Shown one piece after another: positions 11,079-22,400 of a stretch of DNA of 64,000 nucleotides. Each line of letters opens with the position of its first letter. Position 1 is the first letter of the stretch. Made by a program: the position numbers and the translations under genes. The stretch comes from Balanoglossus misakiensis (Eukaryota > Hemichordata). The stretch spans positions 16,244,001-16,308,000 of the forward strand of contig CM082577.2 of NCBI GenBank assembly GCA_040954595.2. The letters run 5' to 3'. A model generated the notes under the pieces. It saw nothing but the letters and a program-made list of their open reading frames with translations, was not told the origin of the DNA and made no database searches.

Positions 11079-12700
11079 TTAATATCCGGTGCCAGTCAAC
11101 TGAATGGCGTGGTACCTGACAAAGCAGTCAACTTTACACAGAGCCACCTTACACTTGGCACACATCCACGATGTCTGTATTCCTCTTCCAGACTTTGCTC
11201 TCTTTCCCAGTTGAGCACATAGCACACAGTTCTTCTTGCCTCTGGCATTCTCCAGCCGCACCAGGTTATGGCTTGGTAGGTTTTCCGCGGAGATCGATGC
11301 TGGCAGAAGAACCGGAACAGCCGGCGGAGGACCAGGTCGTTTCCTGCCACTGAATCCTGCTACCAACTGCTTTGCAAGGTCAAGGCGGAAATCTTTTTGC
11401 CGGTATCGTTGCTTTGGGGATGGTGTATTAGCAACTTTATACATGATCCAAGCATTACAAATAGCTCTATTCATGATGGACCAGAATAGATATTTCCAGT
11501 ATTTGTAATGCTTGCCGCTGAGTGGATAATAAGTTGCCAGTTGATCAGACAGATCCACTCCTCCCATGAACCGGTTGTACTGGATGACACTCTTCGGGCA
11601 GGAAATTTCTCCACCTCTCTCCGCCTCACAATGGTTGACTCTGGTTGTGATGATGTTGACAGAGTATTCACTGTGCGCTTGTCAACCCATGACGTCGCAA
11701 CCAACTTCCCAAACTGGCGAACTGCTGACTGGTTCATGCCCAGCTTGACGTTGCGGAGGTCCGCGGGGAAACCCACTCTGTTCGGCCGAATAGTGCCACA
11801 GCAAAATGTCCCCTCCCCGAGTAAATCCAAAGCCAGTCTGGCTGAACTAAAAAAATTATCAAAGAATAAAATATGTCCCATGTTATGGTACATGTGGGAA
11901 AGATTCCACACCACGGAATATCCCAGCCCTTTCTGTACTACCTGTCCGTCCTTCTTTCCCGTATATGGGGCAAGGTTGAGGCAGTAGCCGGTACGGGGGC
12001 AGGCAATCATCCAGAGCTTGAATCCCCACTTGACTGGTTTTGCCGGCATGTATTGTATCATGTAGCTGTGCCCTTTGAATCTGACCATGGCCTCGTCAAT
12101 TGACAGCTCTCGAAAAGGCACATAATTAGCAGGAAACGACAGGTGAATGATGTCTAACAGCGGCCGGATTTTAAACATACGATCGCGATCGGGGTCATCA
12201 CGGGGCAAATCAAGATCATTATTATTTACATGAAGGTACTGGCATAGTTTCTTATATCTGTTCTTTGGCATGATCTTTGCAATTCCTGGTACCTGCAATC
12301 TGTCATCAGTGGACCAATAATCATTAACCTCCAGCAAAGAGTGAATTTCCATCAAAATATTCACAGCAATAAAAGCCCGTATTTCGTCCGGCTTCTTTTC
12401 ATACCAATACTTATCTGTTCCACGGACTTGTTGACATTGTGCAGCATACCGGTTCGTCTCGTCGGCAAGTTGTTGCATGAAGTATTGGGGAATCAACTGC
12501 ACTGGCTGCACACCCACTTCTAAACAGTGGTTCGGACCAGATTCCAGAAACGGAGGCAAATCAAAACCCTCGAGGTCCGAGGACCAGGGGATGTTGCGTA
12601 AATCGTCCGGTACTTCCGGTTGCAATTCATCGGCGGCCGTCTCAAAATTCAAAACTTCACGCAAGGGCTTACCCAGACCCCCCTGCTTCTTCCGTTGGGC
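11079..12700 (-). pseudogene. piggyBac transposase (PGBD4-like) with one frameshift
   Basis: The main frame (about 12,660 to 11,620) contains the piggyBac core with YWSTDDRL, MPKNRYKKL, ELSIDEAMVRFKGH (first Asp), GFKLWM and HILFFDNFFSS (second Asp). At about 11,615-11,625 the frame shifts. The protein then continues as GGEISCPKSVIQYNRFMGG and GGVDLSDQL (third Asp), then a C-terminal cysteine-rich zinc domain (CVLCAQL, CAKCKVALCKVDCFVRYH). All three catalytic aspartates and the zinc domain are kept, but no single frame covers them. The family cuts and pastes DNA at TTAA sites. The natural start is unclear: the first residues before PLREVLNFETAADEL come from repeat sequence. I did not find convincing TTAA-bounded ends. 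Confidence 0.85.
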
Positions 12701-12729
12701 ACTCCAGAAAGAGGGTCTGGGGAAACCCC
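12669..12729. repeat. 61-bp repeat, copy 1
   Basis: The segment is bounded by inverted ends related to GGTTTCCCCAGACC and GGTCTGGGTAA. An almost identical copy in the opposite orientation lies at 30,385-30,444. It falls inside the 5' part of the piggyBac frame and contributes the residues FPRPSFWSAQRKKQGGLG, which do not look like piggyBac. Its size and ends suggest a very small TIR element. Confidence 0.6.
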
Positions 12730-12730
12730 A

Positions 12731-12981
12731 TAGACAAATCTCCGGGCAAAGATGGCCGACTCGGGACAAAAGCGATGCATGATGGTTGCAAACTCGAACA
12801 CTAAAAATACATGCTGAGACGTGCTGGACCTGCTAAAACTGTCTACAAATTGAAAAGAGAAAGAGAAGTTTGGTAAATAGTTTTCTAATATCGTCATATC
12901 ATAATATCGTATGTCATAAATGTTGACCATCATGCATCGCTTTTGTCCCGAGTCGGCCATCTTTGCCCGGAGATTTGTCTA
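12731..12981. repeat. Perfect 56-bp inverted repeat with 139-bp spacer
   Basis: The arms at 12,731-12,786 and 12,926-12,981 are exact reverse complements by my reading. Each arm contains AAGATGGCCGACTCGGGACA and, read inward, an ATG frame beginning MADSGQKRCMMV. The AAGATGGCCG core resembles the YY1 initiator motif. The structure lies between the divergent piggyBac and Ginger-type genes and could be a foldback element or a bidirectional 5' region. Confidence 0.8.
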
Positions 12982-13489
12982 CCGGTGTCACATTTTATTT
13001 TATCCGGCTGCGCAGAACACGCCCCTTTTGCATGCGCAGTCGTCCCTGCTCGTCAGCGGTCAATTAGCTGTAGAATTTATTCCGGGTAGGCATAAATCTC
13101 CGAAAATACCATGATATCGTGACTATTTTTTATAAAATATCGCTTATTTTATACAAAAGGACTTCTCATCTAAACGAAATTGTACAAAGAGGGTTCTTTA
13201 GAAGGCGGTATCGTGTAAATTTTTTCAATTTTCTCGATGCTGTGTTGACGTCCTCAGATGACTTGACCACGCCTGAACTAAAGACAGTGTAAACATTCAC
13301 AATAACATGTGTTTGTTTCGCTTGTCTGCTCGATAGATCGCGGATTTTGCGTGCACCGTTGTCGTTTTCGGGACAGTTTTCCGACAGCTTTTTGCTGATC
13401 TACACTCGACTGTTACGTGGAACTCGGTGTATAGCTGACAGGCAAGGTGTAAATGACTGATTCAATCAATTATAAATAACTGCGCCGAT

Positions 13490-16400
13490 ATGGGTGACAT
13501 ACTACGATCGGATAATTGGATAAACGGCGTCAACTTAAAGGTGAGTTTACAGACAAATACGGTAATTTATACTACTATAGTTTCCATTGCACCATTTATA
13601 TGATGCTTCAATAGTTGGAATGCTTAATAATTTGACAGAAAGACTTTTTTTTATGCGGAAGACAGACTGCACATCGGGTGAACTTGGGGTCGGGATTTTT
13701 TTTCAATAGGCAGTGAAGTGGTGAAAATTCTACTGAGGCAGGGGGAAACTTTTCCACAGCTACAAAAAAAAAGACTGAACACGAAGGGTACAGACAGGGG
13801 GAAACTTTTCCACAGCTGCAAAAAAGACTGAACACGAAGGGTACAGGCAGGGGGAAACTTTTCCACAGCTACAAAAAAAAGACTGAACACGAAGGGTACA
13901 GACAGGGGGAAACTTTTCCACAGCTACAAAAAAGACTGAACACGAAGGGTACAGGCAGGGGGAAACTTTTCCACAGCTGCAAAAAAGACTGAACACGAAG
14001 GGTACAGGCAGGGGGAAACTTTTCCACAGCTGCAAAAAAGACTGAACACGAAGGGAATAAATTCTACAGGCAGGGGGAAACTTTTCCACAGCTACAAAAA
14101 AGACTGAACACGAAGGGTACAGACAGGGGGAAACTTTTCCACAGCTGCAAAAAAGACTGAACACGAAGGGTACAGGCAGGGGGAAACTTTTCCACAGCTA
14201 CAAAAAAGACTGAACACGAAGGGAATAAATTCTACAGGCAGGGGGAAACTTTTCCACAGCTACAAAAAAAAGACTGAACACGAAGGGTACAGACAGGGGG
14301 AAACTTTTCCACAGCTGCAAAAAAGACTGAACACGAAGGGTACAGGCAGGGGGAAACTTTTCCACAGCTACAAAAAAGACTGAACACGAAGGGTACAGGC
14401 AGGGGGAAACTTTTCCACAGCTGCAAAAAAGACTGAACACGAAGGGTACAGGCAGGGGGAAACTTTTCCACAGCTGCAAAAAAGACTGAACACGAAGGGT
14501 ACAGGCAGGGGGAAACTTTTCCACAGCTACAAAAAAAAAGACTGAACACGAAGGGTACAGACAGGGGGAAACTTTTCCACAGCTACAAAAAAGACTGAAC
14601 ACGAAGGGTACAGGCAGGGGGAAACTTTTCCACAGCTGCAAAAAAGACTGAACACGAAGGGTACAGGCAGGGGGAAACTTTTCCACAGCTACAAAAAAGA
14701 CTGAACACGAAGGGAATAAATTCTACAGGCAGGGGGAAACTTTTCCACAGCTACAAAAAAAAGACTGAACACGAAGGGTACAGACAGGGGGAAACTTTTC
14801 CACAGCTGCAAAAAAGACTGAACACGAAGGGTACAGGCAGGGGGAAACTTTTCCACAGCTACAAAAAAGACTGAACACGAAGGGTACAGGCAGGGGGAAA
14901 CTTTTCCACAGCTGCAAAAAAGACTGAACACGAAGGGTACAGGCAGGGGGAAACTTTTCCACAGCTGCAAAAAAGACTGAACACGAAGGGTACAGGCAGG
15001 GGGAAACTTTTCCACAGCTACAAAAAAAAAGACTGAACACGAAGGGTACAGACAGGGGGAAACTTTTCCACAGCTACAAAAAAGACTGAACACGAAGGGT
15101 ACAGGCAGGGGGAAACTTTTCCACAGCTGCAAAAAAGACTGAACACGAAGGGTACAGGCAGGGGGAAACTTTTCCACAGCTGCAAAAAAGACTGAACACG
15201 AAGGGTACAGGCAGGGGGAAACTTTTCCACAGCTGCAAAAAAGACTGAACACGAAGGGTACAGGCAGGGGGAAACTTTTCCACAGCTACAAAAAAAAAGA
15301 CTGAACACGAAGGGTACAGACAGGGGGAAACTTTTCCACAGCTACAAAAAAGACTGAACACGAAGGGTACAGGCAGGGGGAAACTTTTCCACAGCTGCAA
15401 AAAAGACTGAACACGAAGGGTACAGGCAGGGGGAAACTTTTCCACAGCTACAAAAAAGACTGAACACGAAGGGAATAAATTCTACAGGCAGGGGGAAACT
15501 TTTCCACAGCTACAAAAAAAAGACTGAACACGAAGGGTACAGACAGGGGGAAACTTTTCCACAGCTGCAAAAAAGACTGAACACGAAGGGTACAGGCAGG
15601 GGGAAACTTTTCCACAGCTACAAAAAAGACTGAACACGAAGGGTACAGGCAGGGGGAAACTTTTCCACAGCTGCAAAAAAGACTGAACACGAAGGGTACA
15701 GGCAGGGGGAAACTTTTCCACAGCTGCAAAAAAGACTGAACACGAAGGGTACAGGCAGGGGGAAACTTTTCCACAGCTACAAAAAAAAAGACTGAACACG
15801 AAGGGTACAGACAGGGGGAAACTTTTCCACAGCTACAAAAAAGACTGAACACGAAGGGTACAGGCAGGGGGAAACTTTTCCACAGCTGCAAAAAAGACTG
15901 AACACGAAGGGTACAGGCAGGGGGAAACTTTTCCACAGCTGCAAAAAAGACTGAACACGAAGGGTACAGGCAGGGGGAAACTTTTCCACAGCTACAAAAA
16001 AGACTGAACACGAAGGGTACAGGCAGGGGGAAACTTTTCCACAGCTACAAAAAAGACTGAACACGAAGGGTACAGGCAGGGGGAAACTTTTCCACAGCTG
16101 CAAAAAAGACTGAACACGAAGGGTACAGGCAGGGGGAAACTTTTCCACAGCTGCAAAAAAGACTGAACACGAAGGGAATAAATTCTACAGGCAGGGGGAA
16201 ACTTTTCCACAGCTACAAAAAAGACTGAACACGAAGGGAATAAATTCTACAGGCAGGGGGAAACTTTTCCACAGCTACAAAAAAGACTGAACACGAAGGG
16301 AATAAATTCTACAGGCAGGGGGAAACTTTTCCACAGCTGCAAAAAAGACTGAACACGAAGGGTACAGGCAGGGGGAAACTTTTCCACAGCTGCAAAAAAG

Positions 16401-19400
16401 ACTGAACACGAAGGGTACAGGCAGGGGGAAACTTTTCCACAGCTTCAAAAAAGACTGAACACGAAGGGAATAAATTCTACAGGCAGGGGGAAACTTTTCC
16501 ACAGCTACAAAAAAGACTGAACACGAAGGGAATAAATTCTACAGGCAGGGGGAAACTTTTCCACAGCTACAAAAAAGACTGAACACGAAGGGAATAAATT
16601 CTACAGGCAGGGGGAAACTTTTCCACAGCTGCAAAAAAGACTGAACACGAAGGGTACAGGCAGGGGGAAACTTTTCCACAGCTGCAAAAAAGACTGAACA
16701 CGAAGGGTACAGGCAGGGGGAAACTTTTCCACAGCTTCAAAAAAGACTGAACACGAAGGGAATAAATTCTACAGGCAGGGGGAAACTTTTCCACAGCTGC
16801 AAAAAAGACTGAACACGAAGGGTACAGGCAGGGGGAAACTTTTCCACAGCTACAAAAAAGACTGAACACGAAGGGTACAGGCAGGGGGAAACTTTTCCAC
16901 AGCTTCAAAAAAGACTGAACACGAAGGGAATAAATTCTACAGGCAGGGGGAAACTTTTCCACAGCTGCAAAAAAGACTGAACACGAAGGGTACAGGCAGG
17001 GGGAAACTTTTCCACAGCTGCAAAAAAGACTGAACACGAAGGGTACAGGCAGGGGGAAACTTTTCCACAGCTACAAAAAAGACTGAACACGAAGGGTACA
17101 GGCAGGGGGAAACTTTTCCACAGCTACAAAAAAGACTGAACACGAAGGGTACAGGCAGGGGGAAACTTTTCCACAGCTGCAAAAAAGACTGAACACGAAG
17201 GGTACAGGCAGGGGGAAACTTTTCCACAGCTGCAAAAAAGACTGAACACGAAGGGAATAAATTCTACAGGCAGGGGGAAACTTTTCCACAGCTACAAAAA
17301 AGACTGAACACGAAGGGAATAAATTCTACAGGCAGGGGGAAACTTTTCCACAGCTACAAAAAAGACTGAATACGAAGGGAATAAATTCTACAGGCAGGGG
17401 GAAACTTTTCCACAGCTGCAAAAAAGACTGAACACGAAGGGTACAGGCAGGGGGAAACTTTTCCACAGCTGCAAAAAAGACTGAACACGAAGGGTACAGG
17501 CAGGGGGAAACTTTTCCACAGCTTCAAAAAAGACTGAACACGAAGGGAATAAATTCTACAGGCAGGGGGAAACTTTTCCACAGCTACAAAAAAGACTGAA
17601 CACGAAGGGAATAAATTCTACAGGCAGGGGGAAACTTTTCCACAGCTACAAAAAAGACTGAACACGAAGGGAATAAATTCTACAGGCAGGGGGAAACTTT
17701 TCCACAGCTGCAAAAAAGACTGAACACGAAGGGTACAGGCAGGGGGAAACTTTTCCACAGCTGCAAAAAAGACTGAACACGAAGGGTACAGGCAGGGGGA
17801 AACTTTTCCACAGCTTCAAAAAAGACTGAACACGAAGGGAATAAATTCTACAGGCAGGGGGAAACTTTTCCACAGCTGCAAAAAAGACTGAACACGAAGG
17901 GTACAGGCAGGGGGAAACTTTTCCACAGCTACAAAAAAGACTGAACACGAAGGGTACAGGCAGGGGGAAACTTTTCCACAGCTTCAAAAAAGACTGAACA
18001 CGAAGGGAATAAATTCTACAGGCAGGGGGAAACTTTTCCACAGCTGCAAAAAAGACTGAACACGAAGGGTACAGGCAGGGGGAAACTTTTCCACAGCTAC
18101 AAAAAAGACTGAACACGAAGGGTACAGGCAGGGGGAAACTTTTCCACAGCTTCAAAAAAGACTGAACACGAAGGGAATAAATTCTACAGGCAGGGGGAAA
18201 CTTTTCCACAGCTACAAAAAAGACTGAACACGAAGGGTACAGGCAGGGGGAAACTTTTCCACAGCTTCAAAAAAGACTGAACACGAAGGGAATAAATTCT
18301 ACAGGCAGGGGGAAACTTTTCCACAGCTACAAAAAAGACTGAACACGAAGGGAATAAATTCTACAGGCAGGGGGAAACTTTTCCACAGCTGCAAAAAAGA
18401 CTGAACACGAAGGGTACAGGCAGGGGGAAACTTTTCCACAGCTGCAAAAAAGACTGAACACGAAGGGTACAGGCAGGGGGAAACTTTTCCACAGCTACAA
18501 AAAAGACTGAACACGAAGGGAATAAATTCTACAGGCAGGGGGAAACTTTTCCACAGCTGCAAAAAAGACTGAACACGAAGGGTACAGGCAGGGGGAAACT
18601 TTTCCACAGCTACAAAAAAGACTGAACACGAAGGGTACAGGCAGGGGGAAACTTTTCCACAGCTTCAAAAAAGACTGAACACGAAGGGAATAAATTCTAC
18701 AGGCAGGGGGAAACTTTTTCACAGCTGCAAAAAAGACTGAACACGAAGGGAATAAATTCTACAGGCAGGGGGAAACTTTTCCACAGCTACAAAAAAGACT
18801 GAACACGAAGGGAATAAATTCTACAGGCAGGGGGAAAGTTTTCCACAGCTACAAAAAAGACTGAACACGAAGGGTACAGGCAGGGGGAAACTTTTCCACA
18901 GCTGCAAAAAAGACTGAACACGAAGGGAATAAATTCTACAGGCAGGGGGAAACTTTTCCACAGCTACAAAAAAGACTGAACACGAAGGGTACAGGCAGGG
19001 GGAAACTTTTTCACAGCTGCAAAAAAGACTGAACACGAAGGGAATAAATTCTACAGGCAGGGGGAAACTTTTCCACAGCTACAAAAAAGACTGAACACGA
19101 AGGGAATAAATTCTACAGGCAGGGGGAAACTTTTCCACAGCTGCAAAAAAGACTGAACACGAAGGGTACAGGCAGGGGGAAACTTTTCCACAGCTGCAAA
19201 AAAGACTGAACACGAAGGGAATAAATTCTACAGGCAGGGGGAAACTTTTCCACAGCTACAAAAAAGACTGAACACGAAGGGAATAAATTCTACAGGCAGG
19301 GGGAAACTTTTCCACAGCTACAAAAAAGACTGAACACGAAGGGAATAAATTCTACAGGCAGGGGGAAACTTTTCCACAGCTACAAAAAAAGACTGAACAC

Positions 19401-22400
19401 GAAGGGAATAAATTCTACAGGCAGGGGGAAAGTTTTCCACAGCTACAAAAAAGACTGAACACGAAGGGAATAAATTCTACAGGCAGGGGGAAACTTTTCC
19501 ACAGCTACAAAAAAAGACTGAACACGAAGGGAATAAATTCTACAGGCAGGGGGAAAGTTTTCCACAGCTACAAAAAAGACTGAACACGAAGGGAATAAAT
19601 TCTACAGGCAGGGGGAAAGTTTTCCACAGCTACAAAAAAGATTGAACACGAAGGGAATAAATTCTACAGGCAGGGGGAAACTTTTCCACAGCTACAAAAA
19701 AGACTGAACACGAAGGGAATAAATTCTACAGGCAGGGGGAAACTTTTCCACAGCTACAAAAAAGACTGAACACGAAGGGAATAAATTCTACAGGCAGGGG
19801 GAAACTTTTCCACAGCTGCAAAAAAGACTGAACACGAAGGGTACAGGCAGGGGGAAACTTTTCCACAGCTGCAAAAAAGACTGAACACGAAGGGTACAGG
19901 CAGGGGGAAACTTTTCCACAGCTTCAAAAAAGACTGAACACGAAGGGAATAAATTCTACAGGCAGGGGGAAACTTTTCCACAGCTACAAAAAAGACTGAA
20001 CACGAAGGGAATAAATTCTACAGGCAGGGGGAAACTTTTCCACAGCTACAAAAAAGACTGAACACGAAGGGAATAAATTCTACAGGCAGGGGGAAACTTT
20101 TCCACAGCTGCAAAAAAGACTGAACACGAAGGGAATAAATTCTACAGGCAGGGGGAAACTTTTCCACAGCTACAAAAAAGACTGAACACGAAGGGTACAG
20201 GCAGGGGGAAACTTTTTCACAGCTGCAAAAAAGACTGAACACGAAGGGAATAAATTCTACAGGCAGGGGGAAACTTTTCCACAGCTGCAAAAAAGACTGA
20301 ACACGAAGGGTACAGGCAGGGGGAAACTTTTCCACAGCTGCAAAAAAGACTGAACACGAAGGGTACAGGCAGGGGGAAACTTTTCCACAGCTACAAAAAA
20401 GACTGAACACGAAGGGAATAAATTCTACAGGCAGGGGGAAACTTTTCCACAGCTACAAAAAAGACTGAACACGAAGGGAATAAATTCTACAGGCAGGGGG
20501 AAACTTTTCCACAGCTACAAAAAAAGACTGAACACGAAGGGTACAGGCAGGGGGAAACTTTTCCACAGCTGCAAAAAAGACTGAACACGAAGGGAATAAA
20601 TTCTACAGGCAGGGGGAAACTTTTCCACAGCTACAAAAAAGACTGAACACGAAGGGAATAAATTCTACAGGCAGGGGGAAACTTTTCCACAGCTACAAAA
20701 AAAGACTGAACACGAAGGGAATAAATTCTACAGGCAGGGGGAAAGTTTTCCACAGCTACAAAAAAGACTGAACACGAAGGGAATAAATTCTACAGGCAGG
20801 GGGAAACTTTTCCACAGCTACAAAAAAAGACTGAACACGAAGGGAATAAATTCTACAGGCAGGGGGAAAGTTTTCCACAGCTACAAAAAAGACTGAACAC
20901 GAAGGGAATAAATTCTACAGGCAGGGGGAAAGTTTTCCACAGCTACAAAAAAGACTGAACACGAAGGGAATAAATTCTACAGGCAGGGGGAAAGTTTTCC
21001 ACAGCTACAAAAAAGACTGAACACGAAGGGAATAAATTCTACAGGCAGGGGGAAAGTTTTCCACAGCTGCAAAAAAGACTGAACACAAAGGGAATAAATT
21101 CTACAGGCAGGGGGAAACTTTTCCACAGCTACAAAAAAGACTGAACACGAAGGGAATAAATTCTACAGGCAGGGGGAAAGTTTTCCACAGCTACAAAAAA
21201 GACTGAACACGAAGGGAATAAATTCTACAGGCAGGGGGAAAGTTTTCCACAGCTACAAAAAAAGACTGAACACGAAGGGTACAGGCAGGGGGAAAGTTTT
21301 CCACAGCTACAAAAAAGACTGAACACGAAGGGTACAGGCAGGGGGAAAGTTTTCCACAGCTACAAAAAAGACTGAACACGAAGGGAATAAATTCTACAGG
21401 CAGGGGGAAACTTTTCCACAGCTACAAAAAAGACTGAACACAAAGGGTACAGACAGGGGGAAAGTTTTCCACAGCTACAACAAAAGACTGAACACGAAGG
21501 GTACAGGCAGGGGGAAAGTTTTCCACAGCTACAAAAAAGACTGAACACGAAGGGAATAAATTCTACAGGCAGGGGGGAAACTTTTCCACAGCTACAAATA
21601 TGCTGTGTAAATCAGCTGACCTTTAAATTCTTGTCAATGTCATTATGTTTGAAGAAAAGGGGAGGGATAAATATTCTACACAGGCAGGGGGTAAATTTCC
21701 AAAGGTGAAAATATATAGATTGACTACTTCTTGTTAGAAAATGATAAATTGTAGTCTGTACTAGCTTTATTAGATTATTTTTATATCTTTTTTTTGTCAT
21801 TATACGGAAAGTTTTTGTCTTTCTTCATAAATGTTGAGTGCAATGGCCCTTACCAAAAGTGGAATCTACCAGCATAGTGAGAGCATGTGCTGTACTCATG
21901 GGCTTTGACTAAATTGATAAAATGTAACAATTTCTTTCCCGCTTCAAAAGTTCCGTTATTTCACTTCAATTTTGAAGCCCAAAGCGACAACATTGTAATT
22001 TGGCAGCTGCATACCGCATACCTCAGGAGAACTCATACGACGAATTAGCTTAGTTATAACTGATATAGTTGACATTTAACCCTACTTGTTCTTTATTTCA
22101 AGTGTTACAAAAAAGTTTTTTTTATTTCGTTACATTGATATAGTGTAAAACAGGTGTTCAATTCATAGATTTTTTTTCTGTCAGTTTCAAATTTAAATTG
22201 ACAGTTAAACTTTTTCAAAATTGAATTTGGTAGTTTTTCTTGATCTTCTTAATCAGCTGTGTTTGTTTTGAATACTGACAGGTACTTCAGAGTATCAAGT
22301 TGTATCTGCAGTATTATAACTGTTAAATTAATATAGTTGTAATTTTAGAGTTTGTTATTTACCAACCCTACTCATAAATCAAATTATATATTTGCAGTCA

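Noticed and set aside
11236-12782. Several plus-strand frames opposite the piggyBac gene
   Set aside because: They are antisense shadows of a recognised transposase and show no family similarity.
13608-21548. Dozens of minus-strand frames with repeating FSLFCSCGKVSPCLYPSC
   Set aside because: They are by-products of the 53/62-bp minisatellite, which is open in several frames at once; there is no independent sign of coding.
13724-21598. TTTTCCACAG in every unit, resembling a DnaA box, and a CRISPR-like regular array
   Set aside because: The DNA is eukaryotic with introns. Units are directly abutting with no unique spacers, so it is neither an origin cluster nor a CRISPR array.
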